Shown here: positions 25,301-36,400 of the stretch, one piece after another | Numbering within the stretch: the stretch's first letter is position 1 | How the letters are laid out: each line of letters starts with the position of its first letter | NCBI RefSeq assembly: GCF_012273895.1 | Contig: NC_052116.1 | Span: 4,340,001-4,404,000, forward strand | DNA from: Zerene cesonia | Taxonomy: Eukaryota; Arthropoda; Insecta; Lepidoptera; Pieridae | DNA: 64,000 nucleotides | Reading direction: 5' to 3' | The notes under the pieces: generated by a model | What the model was told of the DNA's origin: nothing | The model's input: only the letters and a program-made list of their open reading frames with translations | Database searches by the model: none | Made by a program: the position numbers and the translations under genes

Positions 25301-26321
25301 TATTCAGTATTATAATATAACACATAAACACAATTTTTCTAATACAAGTTGTGCCATTGATTTTGTGCCTATAGATGTGCCCATGTCAAGCAAAATAGAG
25401 GTGGCACATATTGTAAACTGTTAAATCATCACACAGTACAGGGGAAGCCAGATATCAATGGGGCTGGAATACCATGGGTCTACAATAAAGACAAAAATAT
25501 CTATTGAAATTATTATTGTTATAGATTACTTATACTGTTTAATAAAGACGGGGGGTCAAAGTTTTTCTTCTTCAAATACAGTTTAAGTAATAGTATGATT
25601 CAAAATTTAATTCTCTTTGTGGGGATGATATGTATACACTTTTACAAATCTCATACAATTGTGCAAATAACATCCATAAATCTAAATATTTGCTTTCATT
25701 TGATCTTCATTTCAATTCCAATTTAAAATGTTACAAGTACATAACACAAAATGTTACATTACTAACTTTTATTTAACATTTGTGATATAGATGTTATTTT
25801 TGAAAGCAAGACCCCAGAATCCGATAGTTTTATTGTTTACACTAATGAGATGAGGATGAAGTAGAAATTGGCAATGTACATCAAGTATTCTGTAATTTAG
25901 ATGCTGCTTATTTATGGTTTAGAAGATAAAGAAAAATTTAATCATATACAGTAGTTACAACTGAAATTCATCAGGAACTTCCAACACTGAAAAGTTAAGC
26001 TAATAACTAAATGATAGTATATACTATTTGGTTCTTAAAGAATAATTGTTAAACCTAAAATCATTGAAGTTATGCAAAAAATATTATAGACCATCAAATC
26101 AGAGATATCATTAAAAATAATGATTAAATATATATGTTACATATAAATAAATCAGATAATATTATTATACTCACATTCTCTTGGAAGATAGTAACAAACC
26201 CTCCTTTTTCTTGATTGAATGAACCTACCGCTAACAATGGTAAAGAGCTGTGCCATGATCCGATAGTCGAAACGATATTATTATCTAAAAAGTTCAATTT
26301 TGTATCAATATACAATGTCAT
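19379..26321 (-). CDS. Ift140: Intraflagellar transport protein 140 (IFT-A core)
   Basis: This is a core subunit of the IFT-A complex for retrograde transport and membrane-protein entry in cilia (rempA in Drosophila). Eleven exons, all in phase, give 1361 aa: 26321-26175, 25274-24054, 23952-22396, 22311-22137, 22048-21870, 21385-21200, 20878-20636, 20498-20426, 20344-20252, 19679-19563, 19473-19379. The first half (about 1-650) consists of WD40-type propeller repeats (LAWHPSRRLLVVGWDGGELYIW, KVIRIWDSE). The second half is TPR-like helical repeats (MIDEAHKLFRESQRLD, AKIMWMNGDTSDSLKLFEKA, GDLDGALEAYTRANDFG, AGQIEQAIALYQKSG, HFYTKAKAYGKLASFYAECA, CAKMEIDEYE). The N-terminus MTLYIDTKL matches the family start. 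Length is slightly below human (1462). An X-box for RFX factors lies 186 bp upstream. Intron 5 carries a repeat. Confidence 0.96.
21463..21735 (+). repeat. Dispersed repeat B in Ift140 intron 5
   Basis: It starts AGCGGGCAACTGAGCTGGTG, with GTCTGATGTAAAGCGATGAC, CGAATGCGCCAACCACTTTT, AGAAAACACAGTAGC and CGCCGGTTTTCTGTGGAGGT downstream. The same 5' part recurs at 59670-59830. It is non-coding and common in Lepidoptera; I am unsure of its class. Confidence 0.6.
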
Positions 26322-27252
26322 ATTTTTGTTTATATCTTAGGATACAGGTACACATTGAAAAAAAACTGTTTTTTTTTTTTAATGTATGCTCATTATAGAC
26401 ATTTTTTGCTTTACAATTCATGTAGATAGTTCAAACACATAAACAGACATAAAAAATGTTTTGAAAGTTTAAATATGTTTGGTTTTTTTGACATATTTTG
26501 ATTTTTGTTGCCATGGTAACCAAACCAAAAAAAGTACTGGTGATTGGTGATTGCAGTGTTGCCAATTTAGTCCTTTTTGGGCGGAATGAAGTAGTAGTAA
26601 TTTTTTGCTTTTACACCATACCAAGGGAGAGTTGAGCGTGCTCTACTAATGAGCTGTAATTGAAGTTTTAGAAATTAAGTAAAAAAATCGGACTCGAAAA
26701 TTTGTAAACAAGTATATTCATTCGTATGGGACTTTTTCTAATAATTTTCTCTTTCTTTCTTCTTCCTGTTAAATAATTTGAAGTCTTTAGAAATAATATA
26801 AAATTGATAAGATTAAAAATTATATACCTGCTTAAATCTTTTTTGATTGTATTTCCTATGTTTTTCTATTTGCCACTTAAAATTTGAAACCGACATATAG
26901 ATCAGACTTATTACCACAAATAAAAAGAAAAACCTTCGCCCTACACTCCTTTTTTGCAAATACTCAAATAGTAATTAGTTCATAATCTGTGCTCAAATTA
27001 ACGTTGTCCCTAGTTAGGAGATCTTAATCTGTGGCTTAGATTACAAAAGTCAAACAGCGTCAGGTTTGCGTAAATCAAGCGATTTTATGTAGAATTTTGG
27101 AAAACAACAATTGAATTTTCAAAATGTATAAAAGTACTCCCGATTCTTAATTATTGAAGTGTACCAGTTAATTGATTACTAATTATAAACTTCTTTCTTT
27201 ATGCTTGATTAATTCCACATATTCAAACCTGATAAGTTCACCGCACAACAAA
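26322..27252. promoter_or_regulatory. Divergent promoter region, Ift140 / Nbn
   Basis: This 931-bp intergenic region lies between two start codons facing away from each other. Apart from the X-box I see AT-rich sequence and no ORF or repeat that I recognise. Confidence 0.5.
26507..26520. promoter_or_regulatory. X-box (RFX binding motif) upstream of Ift140
   Basis: GTTGCCATGGTAAC is a near-perfect imperfect-palindromic RFX site: half-sites GTTGCC and GGTAAC with a 2-base spacer. It lies 186 bp upstream of the Ift140 start codon, in the range typical of ciliary genes. RFX control of IFT genes is established in nematodes, flies and vertebrates; control of this copy is inferred. It also lies about 730 bp from the divergent Nbn start. 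Confidence 0.7.
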
Positions 27253-29040
27253 ATGTGGTACTTAACTTCAGATCATGATAAAAGAGTTATTTATGTGCTT
27301 GAGGATAAGAAAATTATAATTGGCAGAAGTATTGATGCACAAAACTGCAATTTTGCAGTACCCGATGATCCCTCATTGAGTAGAAAACACGCAACGTTAT
27401 CACTATCTGGATATGATCTTATTTTACAAGATTCGGGATCTAAATATGGAACATACTTAAATAACAGTTCTGAAAAGTTAAATGGTGATGTTATTCACAA
27501 TCTAAATTCTGGTGATATTGTAAAATTTGGGAAAATGAATTGTGTATGGAAAGTTAATAAAATAAATTTTGTAACTTGTACTTCTACAATTAAAGGAGAA
27601 AATCTTCAAACATTGAAAATAAACTGGACTAAGCTGGGTGTAATTTTCAAAACTGAATGGGATGACTCATGTTCCCACCTAACAATGCCTGCTATAACAT
27701 TAACTATTAAAGTAGTGCTTGCATTGGTTCAAGGATCATCAATTGTTACCCCAGAATATTGGACCAAATGTATTGAAGCTATTAACAACAACTCAATATT
27801 GCCAAGCCCAAATGATTTTGTTCCCCAAGTAGTAGAATCTACACTCAATAAGGAAGCTGTCTCATTTCTTCCTGATGAGAAAAGGAAATTATTATTTTAT
27901 GGAAAAAAAATTATATTTTTTTCAAAAAGACAATTAGAAATGTATAAATTTGTTCTGAAGAAAAGCTCTGCTACTCCTTTATTATTAAGTGAAAGTAAAA
28001 TGACCAAGTCTGCTCTTTGTGAGCAAAATGTAATTGTTATTCAGTATAATATGACAACCACTTCACAAGAGTCACAAGCACAGAAAGATCAGATCAATGA
28101 GATAGTAAATTACTTAAAATCAAAAAGAAAAAGAGTCATAGCTGATGCTGAAATTGGGTTAGCAGTACTTTATTGCTCCACTAATAAATATTGTAATCCT
28201 GATTTTAATTTTACTTCTGAAGTTATAAGACAAGTAGATCCTGCTATGAAAAGCAATAAAATATTAGCTCAAGAATCTCAAGAGCCAACACAAAATTTGC
28301 ATGAGAAGGAGAATGTTGTAATCAATGAAAGTTTACACTCAAAAAATGAAACAAATCATGGAGCAGAAATTGATTGTGTTTTGAAAGGGAAACGAAAATT
28401 AGAGGATAATGAAGACAATCAAGGTAGTAAGAAAAAAGTCACTGATAATTTATTATGCACTAACAAAAAACGTGTTGCAGAAGAAGAATTAATTCATAAT
28501 AGTAAAAAAATTGCACTAGACCACTCAGAAGATGAGGGTAATATGTTTAATTTTGTTTCAACAAAAACAAATGTAAGTGATAATTGCACTGACACAACAA
28601 AGAAGTTAAATTTATCGAAACCATCTAAAAGAAAATTGGTTACTGAAGATAATGACGAAGATGATTTATTTAATTTTGTTAATAGTAAAAAACCTTGTGC
28701 TGATAAGTCTGACTTTAGCACAACTTATGATGAATTACAAATTAAAAAAGATGATAGAAAAGAGAATAGTATTGACATGGAAAAGTTAAGAGGATCAAAG
28801 TTACAAGAATTAATGGCAACCAATAAAGTCATAACAAGAATTATAAAGAAAGAAGATATATCAGATCTAGATGAAAAATTCAGTAGCATTGATATAGGTT
28901 CTACAAAAATTGTTGTTAGAAATGATTTAATTGTTAAAAGAGAACCATTAGAAATTAAATCTGCTGATGGAACCATGAAAAATTTCAAAAAGTTTAAAAA
29001 AATATGGCCTGTTAAAATGCAGATCTCTATTATATCTTAA
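27253..29040 (+). CDS. Nbn: Nibrin (NBS1), MRN complex subunit, short C-terminus
   Basis: This is the regulatory subunit of the MRE11-RAD50-NBS1 complex that senses DNA double-strand breaks and recruits ATM. It is a single ORF of 595 aa. I chose the ATG at 27253 because MWYLT is the family start; the upstream ATG at 27172 would add 27 unrelated residues. The FHA domain has GRS (24-26), SRKH (43-46) and SKYGT (63-67), and phosphopeptide-binding positions look intact. Tandem BRCT-like repeats follow (about 105-300; LGVIFKTEWDDSCSHLTMP, YWTKCIEAI). The middle is lysine- and acid-rich and holds two acidic FNFV motifs (432-435, 473-476). The MRE11-binding NFKKFKK is at 577-583. The protein then stops after 12 more residues, without the ATM-binding EExxxDDL tail of human nibrin (754 aa). 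It lacks introns. An AATAAA lies at 29066-29071. Confidence 0.93.
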   Translation: MWYLTSDHDKRVIYVLEDKKIIIGRSIDAQNCNFAVPDDPSLSRKHATLSLSGYDLILQDSGSKYGTYLNNSSEKLNGDVIHNLNSGDIVKFGKMNCVWKVNKINFVTCTSTIKGENLQTLKINWTKLGVIFKTEWDDSCSHLTMPAITLTIKVVLALVQGSSIVTPEYWTKCIEAINNNSILPSPNDFVPQVVESTLNKEAVSFLPDEKRKLLFYGKKIIFFSKRQLEMYKFVLKKSSATPLLLSESKMTKSALCEQNVIVIQYNMTTTSQESQAQKDQINEIVNYLKSKRKRVIADAEIGLAVLYCSTNKYCNPDFNFTSEVIRQVDPAMKSNKILAQESQEPTQNLHEKENVVINESLHSKNETNHGAEIDCVLKGKRKLEDNEDNQGSKKKVTDNLLCTNKKRVAEEELIHNSKKIALDHSEDEGNMFNFVSTKTNVSDNCTDTTKKLNLSKPSKRKLVTEDNDEDDLFNFVNSKKPCADKSDFSTTYDELQIKKDDRKENSIDMEKLRGSKLQELMATNKVITRIIKKEDISDLDEKFSSIDIGSTKIVVRNDLIVKREPLEIKSADGTMKNFKKFKKIWPVKMQISIIS

Positions 29041-29088
29041 TGTAAAGAAAAGTTATTTATTAAAAAATAAAAATTGTAAGTGTGAGCC

Positions 29089-29094
29089 TTTATT
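29089..29094 (-). terminator. Rsl1d1 poly(A) signal
   Basis: The complement of TTTATT reads AATAAA on the minus strand, 34 bp after the Rsl1d1 stop. It lies 18 bp beyond the plus-strand Nbn signal (29066-29071), so the two transcripts should overlap at their tails. Confidence 0.55.
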
Positions 29095-29127
29095 AATATA
29101 CATGTTACAATAATTTTTATAATAGTT

Positions 29128-30891
29128 TTATTCATCATCATTTTCACTTAAGTCTTCTAATTTTTCATCCTCTTCATCATCTTCCATTTCTCTGTGAGTA
29201 AGAAAAAATTTATATTAATGACATAGATAGTATGTTATCTGAGAAAGGACATGAGATAGCTTTTCACCTAGAAATTTCACTAATGAAGCTGGGTAAAACC
29301 ATAGGCATCATTCTCTTTTGATTATGTGGGTAAAGTCAAGGGTGTAATGGTAGTGTTAAATAAATACATACTCTGCACTGTCTTTCTCTTCTGCATCACC
29401 TTCCAGATTTTTTTTCAAATATACTGTGCCATCTGGTCCAACCTTCACTCTGCTTCCAGGTATAGTAGAAAGTTCATCTTCATAGAACTGATATTCTTTA
29501 GGTTGGCTTTTCTTTATCTTTGGAGCAGAAATCAAATTTGATGAACCTGAAATTTGAAAAAAATTTGTATCATGCTAAGTAATGGAGTTGAATGGTTTTA
29601 ATTGTCATGATAAACATAAAAAAAAACCTTTATATGTTATATACAATATATCACATTTCACTTACGCAGCGTCATATACAGAGGTAGGGATAATGAAAGT
29701 GGTAACTTTATGCAAAGAGATCTTATATTTGCTTCTCCACCTGGATATTTTTCAGAAAATTGTTTAATTATAGCAAGCACATTTTCCCTGATTTGTTCAG
29801 CAGGCATAGCTGTATGTCCGACAACTATAGTAGAGATGGGTCCTTCACTCAGTCGCAACATGGCTGTGCGCAAGCCAATATCAATACTCTTTTTTATATC
29901 TTTATTTTCATTTAGTTTAACTGGTATTAACATGTTGTGTTTCTTGAAAAACATTGTTCCAAGTAGATGTGATACATGATTTAGGACTCTTGTGTCAACC
30001 ATGATGTAGTCATGCTGTGTCATAAGTCTTCTACGTAACTCAAATTGATCATATTCAACTCTTAACTGCCTCATTGGTAATATAGTTTTTACCTAAAACA
30101 GTTAATAATAATAACAAAAACTTTAAATAATTTACTTTTTATCTCTAAGATGTGCGGGCACATAAACAATAGAAACTTATTGAGCAAATAACAATAAAAA
30201 CTTACACTAGTTACTCCTGCTTTTCTTAATATTTCTTCCCAATGTTCAATTGTTGGTTCATGGTCAACTTTCTTGCCTTTTTTTAAATCAGGTGTTATTA
30301 AACACACTTCACCTGAAGAAGCAACTGTACTATATGGTAGAGTACTGAAATAATATTTAAAATTTATATTACAGAACACACAAATTTACAATTTTAAAAT
30401 ACTATTAGTGATACAAAAAACACACACAGAGAAATGCAATTGATGTATCACATATTAGGATATAAAGAGACTTCATATTTAAAAAAAAAATGTACACTAA
30501 GGTGGATAGTGCAATCATTACAAGTTTCCTGTCTAAAATTAAAGTTCACTTACAATTTAATGTTTCCTTTATCATTCTGAATTTTAATGCAACGAATTTG
30601 CAAAAATATTGGGCTTTCATCGCCAAAAATTACATTCTTCGTATTATGATGTTCTGTTAACTTTTGTAGGGCATTTAAACATGAATCCACAATAATTCCA
30701 GTGACAGCTTTTGAAGGATAAACATATTTGACTTTTTTCTTTTTCAGAACAGTTTTTTTGCTATTTATTTGCTGTTCCGATTTCTCTTGTGGAAGATTAA
30801 TCACTGTCTTTGAAAGATTCTTGACTTTTTTTGGGGTGTCTTTTATTTTTTCTTTTTTAGGACTCTTACTTAAGTTTTTAATCGCTACCAT
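29128..30891 (-). CDS. Rsl1d1: Ribosomal L1 domain-containing protein 1
   Basis: This is a nucleolar protein with a ribosomal L1-like fold, linked in other animals to rRNA processing and cell growth control. Five exons are in phase and give 380 aa: 30891-30554, 30344-30206, 30092-29666, 29546-29372, 29191-29128. The N-terminus (about 1-55) is lysine-rich and resembles a nuclear/nucleolar signal. The L1 domain spans about 60-290 with AVTGIIVDSCLNALQKL, PHxYS-type TLPYSTVASSGEVCLITPD, HWEEILRKAGVTSV, YDQFELRRRLMTQHDYIMVD, HVSHLLGTMFFKK and a beta-hairpin SVKTILPMRQLRVEY. The C-terminus is acidic (EMEDDEEDEKLEDLSENDDE). It is tail-to-tail with Nbn, with 87 bp between the stop codons. The identity as an L1-domain nucleolar protein is firm; one-to-one orthology with human RSL1D1 is likely. 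Confidence 0.92.
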
Positions 30892-31487
30892 TTTGTAATA
30901 TTAAAATTGTTTTGTTATGAACACGTTAACAAATATATTATGTTACTTTTTCTAGGTTAGATTTCTTAGTATCACGCGAAAACCGTGTATGAACCGAATA
31001 CCCAAACAATTCTTAAAGTTAAAACGTGCTTGTGACATAGACACTTGACAACGACAGCAAATTGACGGCAGAGTTTTTTCTGAACTTGTTAAGATGCGTT
31101 CAAAGGCTATATATTAGCTATTGCAATCAGCGCAACCATTCGCTTGTGCTCATTGCGTCAATATACGCGGCTTCGCGGCTTTGACGCAAATATACGTGGC
31201 ATAAGTATCAGCTTCGTAAAAATGCAGGAGAACTTTGAATTTTTATAATAGTATGGAAATATTATGTATGCATATTTTTTTTTTATAGGTAGGTACTCAT
31301 AATGTAGGTGTCAATACTCTAAACCTAAGTATTGAGTAATCTTTTTCAAGTAATCTTTTTTTCTTCCTTATGTATTTTTTTGAGTCGTTGATTTAATGAA
31401 ATATCTTATTCAACGCTAATTTCAACCGAATCTCAGTTTCGATACCAAAAGACATATTTTCGTATTAAGGAACCAAAAATAATTACG
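30892..31487. other. Intergenic, Rsl1d1 promoter side up to the first gap
   Basis: No gene recognised. It holds the Rsl1d1 5' region and a short GC-rich hairpin-forming stretch at about 31155-31200. The last bases before the gap (31481-31487, AATTACG) resemble the start of the LTR found on the other side of the gap. Confidence 0.4.
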
Positions 31488-32487
31488 NNNNNNNNNNNNN
31501 NNNNNNNNNNNNNNNNNNNNNNNNNNNNNNNNNNNNNNNNNNNNNNNNNNNNNNNNNNNNNNNNNNNNNNNNNNNNNNNNNNNNNNNNNNNNNNNNNNNN
31601 NNNNNNNNNNNNNNNNNNNNNNNNNNNNNNNNNNNNNNNNNNNNNNNNNNNNNNNNNNNNNNNNNNNNNNNNNNNNNNNNNNNNNNNNNNNNNNNNNNNN
31701 NNNNNNNNNNNNNNNNNNNNNNNNNNNNNNNNNNNNNNNNNNNNNNNNNNNNNNNNNNNNNNNNNNNNNNNNNNNNNNNNNNNNNNNNNNNNNNNNNNNN
31801 NNNNNNNNNNNNNNNNNNNNNNNNNNNNNNNNNNNNNNNNNNNNNNNNNNNNNNNNNNNNNNNNNNNNNNNNNNNNNNNNNNNNNNNNNNNNNNNNNNNN
31901 NNNNNNNNNNNNNNNNNNNNNNNNNNNNNNNNNNNNNNNNNNNNNNNNNNNNNNNNNNNNNNNNNNNNNNNNNNNNNNNNNNNNNNNNNNNNNNNNNNNN
32001 NNNNNNNNNNNNNNNNNNNNNNNNNNNNNNNNNNNNNNNNNNNNNNNNNNNNNNNNNNNNNNNNNNNNNNNNNNNNNNNNNNNNNNNNNNNNNNNNNNNN
32101 NNNNNNNNNNNNNNNNNNNNNNNNNNNNNNNNNNNNNNNNNNNNNNNNNNNNNNNNNNNNNNNNNNNNNNNNNNNNNNNNNNNNNNNNNNNNNNNNNNNN
32201 NNNNNNNNNNNNNNNNNNNNNNNNNNNNNNNNNNNNNNNNNNNNNNNNNNNNNNNNNNNNNNNNNNNNNNNNNNNNNNNNNNNNNNNNNNNNNNNNNNNN
32301 NNNNNNNNNNNNNNNNNNNNNNNNNNNNNNNNNNNNNNNNNNNNNNNNNNNNNNNNNNNNNNNNNNNNNNNNNNNNNNNNNNNNNNNNNNNNNNNNNNNN
32401 NNNNNNNNNNNNNNNNNNNNNNNNNNNNNNNNNNNNNNNNNNNNNNNNNNNNNNNNNNNNNNNNNNNNNNNNNNNNNNNNNNNNNNN
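31488..32487. other. Assembly gap, exactly 1000 N
   Basis: A run of 1000 N, the same length as the two other gaps, so a placeholder of unknown real size. It sits inside an LTR retrotransposon, a common cause of assembly breaks. Confidence 0.98.
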
Positions 32488-32489
32488 CG

Positions 32490-33071
32490 TTCAAAGAGGT
32501 ATGTAAATTATTACAAATAAAACAATTAAACTCTACAGCATATCACCATCAGTCGATAGGTGCATTGGAAGTGTCTCATAAAAATTTAAACTCATTTCTT
32601 AGAATCCAAACTGATAATCACCCAGAGACATGGAGTAGTTGGCTACCATTCTGGTCATTTGCTTTCAACACCACGGTTCACTCAGAAACTAAGTTCACCC
32701 CGTATGAATTAGTATTTGGTAAAAAATGTACACTACCAAGTAATTTAACTACACATCTAGAACCATTGTATAACCTTGATGACTACCCTTGTGAACTTAA
32801 ATATCGAATACAAACGACACAAAAAGAAGCTAGAAATAATTTATTAAAATGTAAACAAAATAGAAAATCAAGATATGATAAATATACCAATCCAATTACA
32901 TACCACCCTAATGATATGGTGTTGGTTAAAAATGAAACAGGTAACAAGTTGTGTTCATTATTCTCAGGTCCATTTAAAGTAATTAAGGAGAAACCACCAA
33001 ATGTAGAGATATTAAAAAATGGTAGAGTAGACATAGTGCATAAAAATCGCACGAAATTATATGTACAATAG
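32490..33071 (+). mobile_element. Ty3/gypsy-type LTR retrotransposon, integrase C-terminal part
   Basis: An open frame runs from the gap edge to the TAG at 33069-33071. It reads the end of the integrase catalytic core (TAYHHQSIGALEVSHK, with the glutamate of the DDE triad), then WLPFWSFAFNTTVHSETK, TPYELVFGKK and the GPF-type C-terminal fold (LFSGPFKVI). This arrangement is typical of gypsy/errantivirus-related elements of insects. No env-like ORF follows; the stop is only 36 bp from the LTR. Gag, protease, RT and RNase H must lie in the gap or be missing. No premature stop is seen in the visible part. Confidence 0.9.
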
Positions 33072-33094
33072 CTATATGGTTATTGCTATATATT

Positions 33095-33424
33095 GAAAAA
33101 AAAAGGGAATTACTTATTATTGTACTTTTAAGAAATGTATCTTACTTTATTTTTTTTTGTAACTTCGTTTTACCCAAATAATTATGTAAAATAAAACTAA
33201 ATGAAAAAAAAAAAATGTCACTCTAATAATATGTAATCATTTTTTTTTTCTTTTGGATGGATGGTGTAGTAGTGTAAGTAAATATTAATGTATGACGCAT
33301 ATTATCCATATATAATCGATTATTTGATCTAATAAATATTAGTCTTGATTTGAACTCCGGTCGTTTCACTTATCTCCCAACACACACCGTACATGCTATT
33401 TGGAAATTCGAACTACACGTAATT
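33095..33424 (+). mobile_element. Polypurine tract and probable 3' LTR
   Basis: A purine tract (GAAAAAAAAAGGG, 33095-33107) precedes AATTAC at 33108. The inverse, GTAATT, occurs at 33419-33424, giving a 317-bp LTR with 6-bp terminal inverted repeats. An AATAAA-containing phrase (CTAATAAATATTAG) lies near 33330. A 5' LTR may start at 31481 just before the gap, but only seven bases are visible. A target-site duplication cannot be confirmed. Confidence 0.6.
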
Positions 33425-36400
33425 ATAATGAATGAATTTATTATTAATAGACGATTATTTATAAAACATGGAAAATTAATGAAAATTAATTAACGAAAGC
33501 ACTGTACATAACATTTCGAATAACTTACATACTTATGATTTTATAGCTTTATACAGGCATATCATAAAAGCGGATCACAGAATTAATTGCATCGTTCAAT
33601 CGTACTCATTTCACTGTTTGTTTTGACAATTTTGCGATATTCATGACTGGGTCATGACGTTTCAAATAATGAGCGCTCGTACTGAGTCTAAAGAGTGGAA
33701 AATAATTGCTCTTTAGACGAGAAAATTAATAGCACATTTAAAATTTCGGTTGAGTAAACAGCAAATTTCCTAGTTATGCTGCACACCACAAAAAGTATAA
33801 AATGTTTGCTCTTATAAGCGTTTGCAAATTAATTTAATTTATACTTTACTATTGACAATTATTAAATTGTGAAATGAAGCACACCAGATTTGTATAAAAA
33901 TATAAATATTATCTCTACCACAATTGAATAAAAACAAAAACATATCTATATATATACAGCTGAGTTTCAGTATGAAGATTAAGGTTATAATATGTATATG
34001 AATGGTGTATATTTATGAACATAAATGCAATAAACATACACCATATTTGTATTGACAAAAGTTCAAGAAAATCAAAGTAATAACTTGATCTACTACAGAA
34101 ATTTCTGAACATCTGTGAGTCCAGCTGGACTCTATCCAAATGAACTATCTCTGAAATCGTATAACTAATTTGCTATTAATTCGTGTTGACTTTGTCTTCC
34201 TTTAAAATGCATAAAATTTTATATCTGCCGTAAGTGGAGCATCCTTTCCGAGTTATTATAGTAAGCGTAATGTAACGAAACTTATAAACATAATTAATCT
34301 TCTTGAAGTTGTTGCACAACTTTCATAAAATTTGTATATTTTATTTTGAGTAAGGACGTTTGAACATAAATTTTATGACCCCTCCCGATGCTCTTTATGA
34401 CGGTATGTCTTTGCGTGTCAAATTTTTAGGGTTCTCCATAGTACTGTAAGATGAGCTGCAAACAACATAATTTCTGTTTTCTGTAGTTGTTTTACAATCG
34501 CTACTCATTATATATCCACATACATAATATGATAGTATACGCTAATAATTATGCTTTATATTATAACTATAAATCAAAAATATACAAAATACGGCGTTCG
34601 TAGTTAGTAGGGTCACTACTCAATTCTATGTGTAATATATTTACTAAGAAAGTCCAAGAGTTACATTGCTACTTAAAGAGTTATCATACTATTTATTTAG
34701 TTGTCAATTCGAATGTAGGTATACCTACTTTGTGTTTGTTACCTTTTGATTGGGTGAACTGACTTTTAAGAATTTTTATTAATTTAAATCTAGTACCTCC
34801 CATTTAAATTTGCTCTAGTTCTGAGAATTTGACTAAGATTTAATTATAGGATAACTAATATCCTATAGAGAAATCATATCTCGTTTAGTCTATAGGTTGA
34901 AAGTCAAATTAAGTAGTCTGTCACCAGAATATTATTTATCGTCGGTTTCCCTGTTGTTATTCATTGTCGGATGCTTTTTTAAAAACGCGTTGTATATATT
35001 CATTATCCTTTAGTCATTTTTGTTGTTTTGTAATATTTTAAGTATGACACTTAATAACAACACCAGACTACACCTCACCGGCGGCAAGTCTCATGAATAA
35101 TTATTACGCTACGTAGGCGCTTTTGATGGTCCACTAAATCTTCTTTGTGAACATTCTACAAATATATTTAATTTACCATGTGGATTTTTTAAGTCGTATA
35201 ATCATTGGCATTATACAAAAATATAAATATATCTCTAAAATTAGGGGTTTCGTAATTGTCGTTTTGGAATAATATTTAAGAATAGTATAACGGGCATCAC
35301 TTTTAATAGAGTTCGTCACATTTTACAAGTAAAATTTAGAAATATATCAATAAAATACACAAATCACATAAAGAGCTTAGTTAACAATAACTATTTAACA
35401 TCTTTAGTTCAACACTTCGTCATTTCAAAGATAACTTGGTAGCACTGCATAAACGTAATCGATAAAAAATCTGAATAACAGATATTTAAGCAATATTAAA
35501 GTTTTTTAAACATCTGATCACATATTTATAATTCCTTGTGCATAACTTGGGGTGTGGGTATTTTCCTTCTCGAAAAATTGGGCGTTTAAATATTTATCGC
35601 TTCCTCTGTACAGGAGGCGCAACGATTTCAAAACTAGCCCGCATTGTGGAGCATAAGTGCGCAAGAAGCTTCGGAGAATGTTAGATAGTTGAGGATAATT
35701 TATAACAAAAGTGTTGCTACACTTTAAGTGTATAATTATGTATAAAGTTTCATGTGTGAAGTTACGTAAGTATTTTGACTTTGTAAATTTTTGTATTTGA
35801 GAAAACACCTAGTTACTGTTATATCATAAAATGTATTATTTAATGACTTAGAACTCGTTTTACATTTTCATTATTACGTTGGTAGATGATATAAGATAAA
35901 GATGCATATATCGTTGTCGGAATTTGTAGTTTTGTAAGTATTTTCTATTTATAGGAGGCAAATAACAAAGAATACTTTCTTAATAGCCTGCCATTGTCTA
36001 TATCAACTTCATAACTACGTGACAGAAGTTGTAGGTTGCCGTATTGGAAATACTGCTTCTGAAAAGAGACGTTGACCTTTTCAAGTTTCTTTTAATTAGT
36101 AGATAAGTAGATGATATTTTATTAAAGCCTAACTTTTTAAAAGTGGTTTTCTCATATGCTACTGCTCTGATTTAATTCATTTCAATATGAGACTAAACAA
36201 ATACAATCTACTGAACTTCAAATTCATGATTTACTTAACGCAAACCTCTAAAAACTTGTGTAAACTGTAGAGTATATGTACGGAACAAATTAATTTAATA
36301 AATTTTTGTTGGTTGTTACATATTCGCATTGGAGAATTTCATATAGGCGAGTGAAATGCTTGTAAGGGATACTTTGATCATTTTATGCCGTGCAAAATTG

